DNA of 64,000 bases from the NCBI RefSeq assembly GCF_036711975.1, contig NC_091966.1:5587501-5651500 (forward strand). Reading direction: 5' to 3'. The notes beneath the pieces were generated by a model. That model searched no databases, was not told the origin of the DNA, and worked only from the letters and a program-made list of their open reading frames with translations. The DNA is from Onthophagus taurus. Lineage: Eukaryota; Arthropoda; Insecta; Coleoptera; Scarabaeidae. Made by a program: the position numbers and the translations under genes. Positions 35,401 to 45,090 of this stretch are shown here, piece by piece; the first letter of the stretch is position 1; each line of letters begins with the position of its first letter.

Positions 35401-38400
35401 ACCAAACTGCGGGATCTTGGAGGAGTGTTGGAGGGAAATTAGAGAGGGAAAAGTCAGATATGGGAAAGGAGACAGAGACAACTATTATAGACGAGCGGGC
35501 TACTCAGTAACTGAGATAAACAGTAGACGAAGGGAGATGTGGAGGGAGTTGAGAGATAGGGATCGAGATGTGCAGAGGCAGGAAAGAAGGACACAAATAA
35601 AAGAGGGAAGGTATAACGAAAGGTACAGGGACATAATTACGGAGGGGCTGCCTAGATACTTATTATTGGAAGGAGATGAGCAAGGAAAGAAGTTGGTGAC
35701 TAAGTTCCGTTGTGGAAACGAGGAGAGAGCTAACAGAAACTGGATGGCCGATGAGGAGAGGTGGTGTAGGCTATGCAGGGAGGAATGGGTGAATGGGCAG
35801 TGAGTTGAGGGAGGAGGAGTTGGACCCAGGGCAGATCTTAGGAGAGGGGGGAGAGGGGAAACGATGGATCAGAATGGTTGTGGAGGTGAGGAGACAAAGG
35901 GAATAACAACTAAAACTGGAACTAACACTAGCATTACAATTAACACTAGACCTAGAACTAGAAACATTCGGGTTTAGTTGTCTTAAGAGACGCATGGCTA
36001 AACCCGAATGTTTCTAGTTCTATATTTAGTGTTAGTTCTAGTTCTAACGTTAGTTCTAGTTTTATTTGAATAAATTCTTATTTAATGAATTAATTAACGT
36101 ACTAATTTTAACGATAGAATTTTGTTCCATCTGTTCAAAATTGGCAATTTTAACATTATAAGTCGCTTGTAACGATTCAAGTTGTCGCACCAAAGGTTTC
36201 CCAACTTCCATAACCGATTGCGCAAGTTCTTCATTTCTTCTTTCAGCGTCCTCTAATCGCCTCAATAATTCGTTAATTTCAGTTCTCATAGTATGTTCTT
36301 TCCTTAAAAAATTTTCTTCGCCATCGCGTAATTTACTCCTTAAATCTTCTAATTGACCGATAATCTCTTCGTTTTGACTCTCTGTCATACGCTTTTCATT
36401 TTCTAAACTTTGTAAAAGTTGTTCGCGCGCAATTAATTCGTTGCTAGTACGATTTTTGTCGCCTAATTCCTTTTTGGCTGCGTCCAAAGATTTTTTAACC
36501 GTATCAAATTTTTGATTTAAATCGTCGAAATTATCTTTGGTTGTTTCTAATTCGGTTTCTAACTTTTTGTTTTTTGTTGTTAGTTGATGTACGGCTTCGA
36601 TTTGACTACGTTCGACTTCTTCTTTAGCTGTTAAAGATCGTTTTAATCGATCAACTTCGCCGGTTAAATCCTCAACGGTTTCTTTAAAATATTTTATTGA
36701 ATTTTCGTGTTCTTTTTCTTTAGCACGTAGTTTTTTGATTATGTTTGAATGTTGTAATTGTTGTTTGGATAATTTTTCGCCTTCCTCTCGCAACTCTTTA
36801 ATTATTTCATCTTTCTCCGCTACTAACGTATCGATTTCGCTTTTTGTTAATCGCGAAGTGGCATCTTTTTTACATTCATCTAATTGCTTCCGTAACGAAT
36901 CTTTTTCTCTTATCGCTTGTTGGAATTTCTTTTCTAAAGCTGATAAACGCCGCGCGTATTCATCTGTTACTTGGGATAAATCTAAACATTCTAATTGTTT
37001 CGTATGAATTGTATCTAATTGCGAGCGTAATTCTTCGTTTGATTCTTGTAATTCAGCATTTTTCCTACTAACCTCGATTAATTTTGCTTCTCGTGATTCT
37101 AAAATTTCGGTTACTTCCGATATTCGTCTCGCTAATCTTTCCATTTCGGAGTCTTCGCTGATACTTGATGCTTCAGAAAGCTCCCGATTGTGGCCTTTGT
37201 TTCTTTTAAAAGTCATTTTTCCTAGAAGTGAGTCTACATTTGGTTCTACTGATTTTCCTTTAACACATATTAATTTTGCTGGACTATGTCTGCTGTGGGT
37301 GCTACTTGAATCACCACCATTTGGACTCGAAATTATTTCTATATCTGAAGAGGTTGTTGTTTCTAATTCGTCTCCAGAAGTGTGACCGGATGCTTGATCT
37401 GAACCGATTTTTACCATATCCGATCGTTCAGAACTTAATGGGGATAACTCTCGAGTTGAAACCTAAAGAAAAAATTAACAGATTATAAAAAACATTTTAA
37501 AACATCATAATTTGGGTTGCATATCCGCTTAACACGTTCGCTACCGGCGCGGAGTCCAGTCTAATAGACGGAAAGGTTTTTCGTGGTGAGCCGCGTTCAA
37601 TTTACTCGACGCGTCTAATGACGACGCGTCCTAATGTATTTAAATTTGGTTATAAATAAATTCGATTTTTTCGAATTTATATTCGAAATTTTAGAATAAA
37701 TTCAGTTATTTGGCTGACTTATCACAACGATTCGGGCCCTTCTACTGATGATGAAATAAACTCAAATGGTTCTACACCTCCTGCTACAGCAGCTTTGCAG
37801 TCTGAATCTGATAATGAGTCGGATTGATTCACTGGCGAATACGCCTTAAATTTAGGCAGTATGTTGTAAACAAGAGGCATAAGTAAAGAATAAAGCTGTA
37901 TGAGCTTACCCCATTTGATGGTTTTGTTTTGAATATACTTGTCTGTACTGGAAAAGGCACTATAATTGACAATGATCAAGAGCATTCCCATACGTTTACA
38001 GTCATAACAGAGTTACTAAAAGATTATTTGGGTAAAGGGCATGAAATATACCTTGATAATTATTACACTAGTAAAATATTTGTTCAAAAGGAAGACGAAA
38101 CTTGTAGGAATTTTGCGAAAATTTAGAAAGGGAAATCCGAAACAATTATTTCAAGAAAAATTAAGAAAGAGAAGCTGTATGGGAAAAAAAAGGTCCAGTG
38201 TTTGTTACACACTGGAAGGACAAGAGATTGGTGACTATGTTTTCTACAATACATAAACACCGAATGGCAACGAATAGAACAGGAAAACAAGTAATAAAAC
38301 CATACTGCGTTCTCGCCTACAATAAGTACATACATGTTCGGAATAGACAGATCAGACCAGATGATGGGATACTACTCATCGCCAAGAAAAACCATAAGAT

Positions 38401-41400
38401 GGTAAAGAAAAGTGTTTTTTCATCTTATAGATGTTGCAATGTGGAATGCCTATTACATATACAGAGTGGTTCAGTTTTTAATCGGGAAACGTTACTAGGA
38501 TGTAGAACTTGCCAAAATAACTCAATTTTTTTATATAAACATAGAGCCGCAACTCTTTTGTTTTCGAGCTATGATCTGTCAAAGTTGAGCCAAAAATTTA
38601 CAATTTATTTTTTATTTCGGCTGTAAGTAAGCCGTAGAATTTGAAACTTTGTATGTATTTACTACTGGTTAAGACCTTATTTTCAAGCATACCTTAAACT
38701 TCCCTAGCGGCCTCTAAGGGGATGAAGTTCACCACCCCCTCGATTTTTTTTATAATAATTTTTTAACGCTATGGAATATTAACATAAAAAAAATATGGGT
38801 TGTAAAGCTCATTATTTAGTGGTACTTTTTTGTCTCTTTAGTATTTTCCTTAAAGGTAATAGTTTCCTAGTATGTTTAGCTAAAATTATTCTAAAAGTTG
38901 ACTCTGAGAACTTGTAAGTTTCATTTAGGTTGAATCCTCATAATTGTTGATGATTATTAATAATTTTTGACTCTTATTAAGCAAGAGTATCAATTTTTTA
39001 ATATTGTTTAAAACAACGTAATTTATTCAGATAGACATTCATCTTATTAATGGTTTTTCTTATGAAAATCACAATTAATTAGTGTTATTTAGTTAGTACT
39101 AGATCCTAGCAAGTGCACAAGTTCCATAGCCAGCTATAAAGAAAAGTTTGTTTTAATAATCGCTGAGCTTTACAGTACAATGTAGCATATTTTATTTCTT
39201 TACGCCAAAACTATTATCTTTAAGGAAAAAACTAAAGAGGCAAAAAAGCACCAGTAATGAATATTCTTTACAACCCATACTTAAGTATGTTAATATTCCA
39301 TGGCGTTAAAAAGTTGTTATAAAAAAATCAAAAGGGTTGTGAATTTCGTCCCCTTAGAGGGTGTTAGGGAAGTTTAAGGTATGGTTTAATTAAATTTTCA
39401 AATTCTACGGTTTACTTATACTCGAAATAAAAGATAAAATGTAAATTTTTGGCTTAACTTTGACAGCTCATAGCTCGAAAAAAAAAAGAATTGCGACCCT
39501 ATGTTTATATAAAAAGCTTGTGTTATTTTGGCAAGTACTACGTCCTAGTAAAGTTTCCCGATTAAAAACTGAACCACCCTGTATATGTAATAGGCATTCC
39601 ACATTGCAACATCTATAAGATGAAAGAACACTTTTCTGTACCATCATATAATAAATGCCTTTATTAGAAAATAAGCTTATTTGTACAATAAAAAACATAC
39701 AAAAGGAAATAGAGTACAAGCGAGTCCAGCTTGTACTAGTTAGTACAGCTCTTCATTTTTAGCACTTAAAAAGTGAAATAGTAGGCTTTGGCTTTTCTAA
39801 GAAAAATATGACTCTTTGTCCGAAGGTAAAGTTTTTTATGGTCTACAATGCAAAAAAAAATTTGTCGCAATCGGGTAATAAATACAGATTTTACGAGGGT
39901 GCTCCGCTTTCAAATGGGTCAAACTGTATATATATATACAGTGTGTTCACGGATTGTGTCCCCGTAAGGTATAATTGACGATAAATTTTTGAATTCAAAT
40001 TCCATCTTTTGCAATTAAAGTCTGGATGTCATAAAACGAAATATAACCAAGTTTTACGTCAAATATCCTCAAAGTACCAAAGTTAACGCATGAAGTTTGT
40101 TAACCGTTACAGGTAAAGTAGTCTTTCTGAGCAATGTACAACAAAAGTTGATTAAGATAAAATGTTTGTTATGTTAAATTATAGCGATATGTCGAATTTT
40201 ATTAATTTAGCATATAACACGTATAATATAGTGAGTAGCTCTTATTCGTCATAGGTCGACAGCTAAAACACTTATGATTTGATTTATCAAACGAGCAGTG
40301 TGTATCTAGCGCCCTCTACTAGCAATAACGAAACAAGTTTCAAATTCGTATTTCTCATGTTCGAAATCATAAAACTGCCAAATTTTATGTTAATAGTACA
40401 CAAACCTTCAAAATTATCAAGAAATTTCGAAATAAGAATTTAACTTTCAACACCCTGTGCCTCGAAAACCACCGACATTTGTATAAGAGATATTAGGTTA
40501 AATCATCATATTTTGGTGTCTAGTATCTCCGGTATTCGGATTTCCCATTCTTTCTGACTCACCCTGTATATAAAACCGCATGGCAATCCCGAAAGATTGG
40601 AAAAATAACATCATCTTACCAATACATAATAAAAGGAAGCTACTCGAACTGTGAAAATTACAGAATCATATGCCTATCATCTACAAGTTACAAATTATAC
40701 ATAAAGATAATAGAAAAAAGGTTAAGAAGAGTAGAGGAAAATAAACTAGAAGATGAACAAGCAGCATACAGAGCCGAAATATCATTGAAAGGAAAATAGA
40801 GACGGGTAATGAACTATTCCTAATATTCTTGGACCTAAGAGCAGCTTTTGACATATAAGAACAGAGTGACAAAAAATACAACAAGTACAAATAAATATCA
40901 AACAGTAATAGGTTATGAAAGTTTGGAACCAGTAAAAATAGATAATTTACTATATGCTGACGACATAGTGCTGATAGCTGAGAACCATAAAAAGGTAAGG
41001 ATGTTGGTTGAAATATGGACGGAAAAAATTGAAAACAAGCATAAGGAAAACAAACAGCGTATATCATACTCTAAACATAACAATTTTTGGGAAGGAGATA
41101 GATAAAAACATAAATGAAAAGTGTACAACTCGGTGGCAGTCCCAATATTAACATATGCCAATGAATCATGGACACTCCAAGACAAACAAGAAGGAAAGAT
41201 GACAGCAATGAAAATGCAATTTTTACGGAAAATAGTGGAGAAGACGAAGTGGGATAGGATAAAGAATGAGGAAATAAGACGAGGAGAATCAAGAGGAGAT
41301 AATCAGCAAAATAGAGAGAAAGCAACTAAACTGATACGCCCACATAATTAGAATCGAACATAACACAATAGTAAAAAAGGTATTTGAAGCACAGAATAAG

Positions 41401-43680
41401 GATAAGAAAAAGAGGGGAAGACCTAGGAAGAAGTGGTAGGAAAGAATAGCAGAAATTGGGAAGAAGACTCTAACAGATATAAAGGAATTAGCCAGGAACG
41501 AGAGGAAGTGGAAAGAGGAATAGGAAAATAGTATATTAAAAAACAAGTTTCGTAAGACACGCTTGAAATGCACGAATTCAAGTTGAAAAACGAGTGGCGA
41601 AGCCACGAGTTATTTAATGAATGAATGCTTTAAGTCTTATGAAACGTGTTTTTTATGCTATTTTTTGTAATTCGCGTTTTTATCCTTTTTTTTAACAAAA
41701 ATAAAATAAATTTTGACATAGGTATGCAGCAGTTGGTAACACCGTAACACTTGAAAATAGAAATTTGAATTGACAATTAGAAACTGTCAAAATACAAAAT
41801 GTATTCACCTGAAAAAAATGTTTCATGTACACCTCCCAAAACAAGAGAAATTGCTCAGTGTTCAATGTCCTCATCATTGTGGACCTTGCATTCGATGCTA
41901 AGAACGTGTTTAAACATCCATAGACAAAAATTGTCACATTGACAACTAGAAAAATTAATGATCCAATGTCACCAACTTGAACTGCTTCCATAAAATGTTA
42001 CTAAAATCTCATTACAGCATCGGATGCTGTAAGGAGTCTCATTACAGCACCCGTTTGAGTACTGTTAGAGCTTTCGTTACCGTCGCGAATTACAAAAAGA
42101 TTTATACGACGTCATCAGGCATAAGGATTAGAAGAAAAGTAATTTGGGTTGCATACCCGCTTAATAAAAATTATTTAAAATAAATTATAGCAACATTTTC
42201 AAAAATTACCATTGGTAAAATAACCGCATCTGAATAATTCCCCCCATCTTCTTTACTTTGAACTTCTTGATGACTAAAATCGTGTTCACAATGCGATTTT
42301 TCAACCATCGCATCAGCAAGCATATGCTTTAAATAAGTCGAAGTGTAATTACTTTCGCTCGTATCCGTTCCACTGTCTCCAACGTCGCTTGCAATCAACG
42401 TTTTATCCGATTGCGAGCTATCGTCGACCCCGGAACTCTCCAAATCGGTCGGAATATCGATTATATTCGATGTTAACATTAAATCGTTAACGTCCTCCTT
42501 AATGCTTTGAGGTTGCGTGCTTATTGTTTGTGGTAATGGTAAATGTAGGGCTGTTCTGCTTGGAGGTCGAGTTATTGGAATGTCTGGAGTGTCTTTTGAA
42601 TGGGATTTTTGGTAATTTAAAGGTTGTAACATTTGGGCTGAATCTAAAACAGTCGCTGCTGTACTTTCGGAGATTGAAGTGTATGAAATTGTATCTTCTG
42701 CAATGCTGGTGTCTTCTTGTTCTTCTTGGATAACTTGAACACTTTCTGGACTTGATCTTTCAGCAACTCTAATCAATAATTTTTTTTTAGATTAATTAAA
42801 TTTTAATTAATTTTACTTACTCTTCTTCAATTCCTGGTGAATCATCTGGTGATAAAAATTCATTTGTATGTGGAGATAAATGTTTGCTATTTGAACTATC
42901 AGAATCTAACTGCTCTATTGAACTGGGACTTGTTAAACTGTCGGGAAGTACTTCTACAGATTCAGTTGTTTGGCGAATTCCTAAAAATCAATTTTTACAT
43001 TAAAAAAAAATTTAAATTATTGTTTTAAAACAACCTGAACTAGTTGTTGTAATTGATTGATGTGAAACCATTTCCGAATCAGGAGAAGTAGTACACTCGG
43101 TATTACTTAAAACCTCAACGCTATCACTACTTTTTTTATCACTTTCATTACTCACAATAGATAACCTATTCAATGCGTTAACCTCCCCAATTTCTTTCAA
43201 ATTCATTCCATCATAACAATCTTTACCTTCATCGTCCAAAACACCGGTTTCCTCAACAGATAAAGATCTTTTCATACTATCGCCATCATCACTATGTTGG
43301 ACAACAAGTTTACTTTCTTTAAAATCTAAGTCGGCAGAATCATCCAAACTTTCAATAGAATCCTTACTTTTTTGACCTTTTTCTTGGGCATTCTCAAAAA
43401 ACGAACCGGTAAACGACCCCCATATACTAGAAACAACTTTTTGGGATTTAACCGGGCTTTTTGTAACCACATCAGAGGGACTATTTTTGTTTGAATTAAC
43501 CGTGTTCAAACCCCATGATTGGAAAAATTCGTCTTGATTAACATCGATGGGGGTGTTAGATGGGACTACAGCGTTTGGGTCATCGTCTCGGATATCCAAA
43601 GCTTTATCTATCGTTCTTTGAGCTTCCTTTAAAGCTGATTTTGCTATGTTGGCGAAACTTGCTGTATCGAACCAACTCAT
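32410..43680 (-). CDS. TMF1: TMF1, TATA-element modulatory factor (Golgi coiled-coil tether)
   Basis: A Rab6-binding golgin-like coiled-coil protein of the Golgi. Seven exons in reading order: 43680-43035, 42980-42821, 42768-42210, 37462-36103, 33335-33143, 33089-32852 and 32790-32410. All phases close, giving 1178 residues (human about 1093). The start M-S-W-F-D-T-A-S-F-A-N-I-A-K-S-A-L is diagnostic. Residues 25-450 are acidic, Ser-rich and probably disordered, followed by S-G-H-T-S-G-D-E-L-E-T-T-T-S-S-D-I-E-I-I-S. From about residue 550 a long coiled coil extends to the conserved end L-Y-G-E-K-V-E-E-T-E-E-L-K-L-D-L-V-D-I-K-E-M-Y. The 2.8-kb and 4.7-kb introns between exons 3, 4 and 5 carry nearly all the inserted elements; the others are about 50-60 bases. 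Confidence 0.95.
33385..34350. repeat. Palindromic hairpin family, cluster in a TMF1 intron
   Basis: About five palindromic units with the tttagccgtcttgagagacg centre and ctagaactaacac-type arms, interrupted by a 176-bp hAT MITE. It lies immediately left of a LINE fragment. Confidence 0.88.
33866..34041. mobile_element. Non-autonomous hAT MITE with 8-bp target duplication
   Basis: 176 bases bounded by ttctaggt on both sides (33858-33865 and 34042-34049). The ends tagcggttctcaaact and, reversed, cagtggttatcaaact are the familiar hAT terminal sequence. The interior repeats gcgtaccact and has no coding capacity. It is inserted in an arm of the palindromic family, so it is younger than that copy. 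Confidence 0.93.
34350..35907 (+). mobile_element. Non-LTR retrotransposon, 5'-truncated reverse transcriptase
   Basis: Reads R-M-D-R-Q-A-G-F-Q-K-G-R-G-A-I-D-N, then L-F-I-D-L-K-A-A-F-D-K-V-D, G-C-P-L-S-P-S-L-F and the catalytic A-Y-A-D-D-I-V-V-M, then a long arginine-rich C-terminal region ending near R-W-C-R-L-C. Frameshifts near 34610 and 35245 break it. The DNA is purine- and G-rich, unlike everything around it, which suggests a relatively young or compositionally distinct family. Palindromic repeats border it on both sides. Confidence 0.88.
35908..36062. repeat. Palindromic hairpin family, right flank of the LINE
   Basis: One full unit; its right end reaches 41 bases short of the TMF1 splice donor at 36102. 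Confidence 0.85.
37529..38455 (+). mobile_element. piggyBac-like transposon remnant
   Basis: Begins at a TTAA (37529-37532) followed by cacgttcgctaccggcgc, a piggyBac-type end. The decayed transposase on the + strand shows Y-L-D-N-Y-Y-T-S, H-W-K-D-K-R-L-V-T-M-F-S-T, then D-R-S-D-Q-M-M-G-Y-Y-S-S-P-R-K-T-I-R-W in a third frame, and K-V-F-F-H-L-I-D-V-A-M-W-N-A-Y-Y. At least two frameshifts and a stop break it. The 37508-37528 flank (aatttgggttgcatatccgc) has a similar uninterrupted copy at 42142. The right end is lost in a fold-back. Confidence 0.85.
38392..39652. repeat. Large inverted repeat, arms ~480 bp
   Basis: 38392-38890 and 39170-39652 are reverse complements with scattered differences, around a ~280-base spacer. 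The outer ~65 bases of both arms are piggyBac transposase coding sequence; the inner parts start with tacag-g-gtggttcag and are non-coding. Because the host coding sequence itself is duplicated in inverse, this is an inverted duplication and not simply a transposon with long terminal repeats. Confidence 0.85.
39939..40566. mobile_element. Non-autonomous TA-flanked element with cagkgtg ends
   Basis: About 628 bases between TA dinucleotides; the ends cagtgtg... and ...tcaccctg are short inverted repeats like those of mariner-type MITEs. The interior is AT-rich and non-coding. The exact limits are uncertain because the left TA lies in a ta run. Confidence 0.45.
40585..41525 (+). mobile_element. 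Decayed non-LTR retrotransposon in a TMF1 intron
   Basis: Scattered frames give N-Y-R-I-I-C-L-S-S-T-S-Y-K, L-Y-A-D-D-I-V-L-I-A-E-N (catalytic motif near 40955), L-T-Y-A-N-E-S-W-T-L-Q and a basic K-K-R-G-R-P-R-K-K-W tail. The order is that of an intact RT, but many stops and shifts are present. Orientation is antisense to TMF1. Confidence 0.8.
41692..41991 (-). other. Unassigned 99-codon frame with hydrophobic segments
   Basis: An open frame in a TMF1 intron encoding two hydrophobic stretches (G-S-L-I-F-L-V-V-N-V-T-I-F-V-Y-G). I do not recognise a family. It may be a chance frame in AT-rich DNA or a remnant of an inserted gene. Confidence 0.15.
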
Positions 43681-44381
43681 TACCGATTTTTTTTTAAAGC
43701 CGTTTTTGATTACTTAATATCACATATACCGTGTAACACCTCTAATCGATTAAGAGTGTTAATTATTCGTTTTAAAAATACATTTTTCGGTTGTGTTTAT
43801 AACTATTTTGACAATCAGTAGGTGAAACGTCACAACAAATTTTTAATTGACATATTATGTCAATTGTCAATAAATATAAATTTAAAACGTGGAAATTATA
43901 ATAGGTTTTGTATTCACTTTGTTTAATAAGTATAAAAAAGGTTTTTATAGAAAAAATTAATAAAGAAAATATTTAATTTAATAAAAAAAAGCATTAATTT
44001 TGATTCGAATATCGACGAATAGGGGGCAGCATATTCGGTGTAAATTTGGTTAATTTTAGTGTTTCCTTTAATTTAACAATAATATCTAATTATACTTGAT
44101 AATAATTGCTATAAAAAAAGAAGTTAAAAAGTGTTCATTAAAATTTTGAGTTTAATTTAAGATATATTTATTTGATCTGAAGTTGGATGCGTGTCAGTTT
44201 AGTTATCTTTAAAAAAATTATTGTCATCGCTATTAAGTACAATTCAATCGTTTTAAGATTCAATTTGGTTATATTGGAATGTAAAAAATTATAACTAAAT
44301 TTATTTAAAGTAATATAAGGGGTTATTGTGGTGCGAATCTTTCGTATGTTAAGAAATGCGTGATATAAGTGTAACATCAAG
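43681..44381. other. TMF1 upstream region
   Basis: The first ~150 bases probably hold the TMF1 promoter and 5' UTR. No other gene until the tRNA. Confidence 0.4.
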
Positions 44382-44473
44382 GCTCTAGTGGCGCAATTGG
44401 TTAGCGCACGGTACTTATAAGACAGTAGTCGTGAGCAATGCCGGGGTTGTGAGTTCGAGCCTCACCTAGAGCA
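44382..44473 (+). tRNA. tRNA-Ile(UAU) with an 18-nt intron
   Basis: Acceptor stem gctctag/ctagagc with discriminator a, A box tggcgcaattgg, B box ggttcgagcc-type (gagttcgagcctc). The anticodon stem cggta/tgccg encloses loop ct-tat-a-a with anticodon TAT at 44416-44418. An 18-base intron follows the base after the anticodon (44420-44437), the canonical site. The sequence is close to the animal tRNA-Ile-TAT genes, which also carry introns at this position. Confidence 0.95.
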
Positions 44474-44475
44474 TA

Positions 44476-44484
44476 TTTTTTTTT
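44476..44484 (+). terminator. RNA polymerase III terminator
   Basis: Run of nine T residues starting 3 bases after the mature tRNA end. Confidence 0.85.
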
Positions 44485-45090
44485 ATCGCTTATTATCAAA
44501 TTTATCACATAATATAATTACTATTTAGAAGAAAGATAAGATAAATCACTTCAGTATTATCATTTTAATGGTAGAATTATAAAATGTATGAATTTTTATT
44601 TCTCTTTGGGTTGATTACCTTTTTTTCTATATATTCTGATAGATTAGATACAAGACATAGAGAATAGTCTGTGTCTTGTATAGTCAGGTAAAAGACACGG
44701 AGAACAGTCTCATCTGATTGACAAACAACTTACAAAAAGCTTATAGTAGAAAGGCAAATGAAATTGAAAAACTGGTTGTTTCCCTCCAAATTCCTATTCT
44801 TCTGGTTTCTAAAAATACTTCTATCAGAAAAAAGGAAAAAAATGGCAAGAAAGAAGTCAAAACGAGGTCACAAAGAATGCCAGAAAAATGTTAATATCTG
44901 AATATAAAGATGGTGTTGAAAGAAAAAGTAAATATTTGTGGCGTTCTTCTGACATGATAGTGAACATGGATGGGCATAACATAGACTTGGAGGTGCATCT
45001 CAAAAGAGATATGAAAATGCGGTCATACGACAAAGACATTTACATATACTAAACGTAAAAGTATTGTCAGTAAGGCTACAATAGAGTTTA
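44485..45090. other. Between tRNA and satellite
   Basis: Includes a near-duplicated word (agacayrgagaayagtct, about 44655-44710). Otherwise no gene can be supported. Confidence 0.3.

Noticed and set aside
38198-39719. Two facing similar proteins (S-S-Y-R-C-C-N-V-E-C-L-L) as duplicated genes
   Set aside because: They are out-of-frame readings of the inverted duplication; the correct frame of the shared outer segment is piggyBac transposase.
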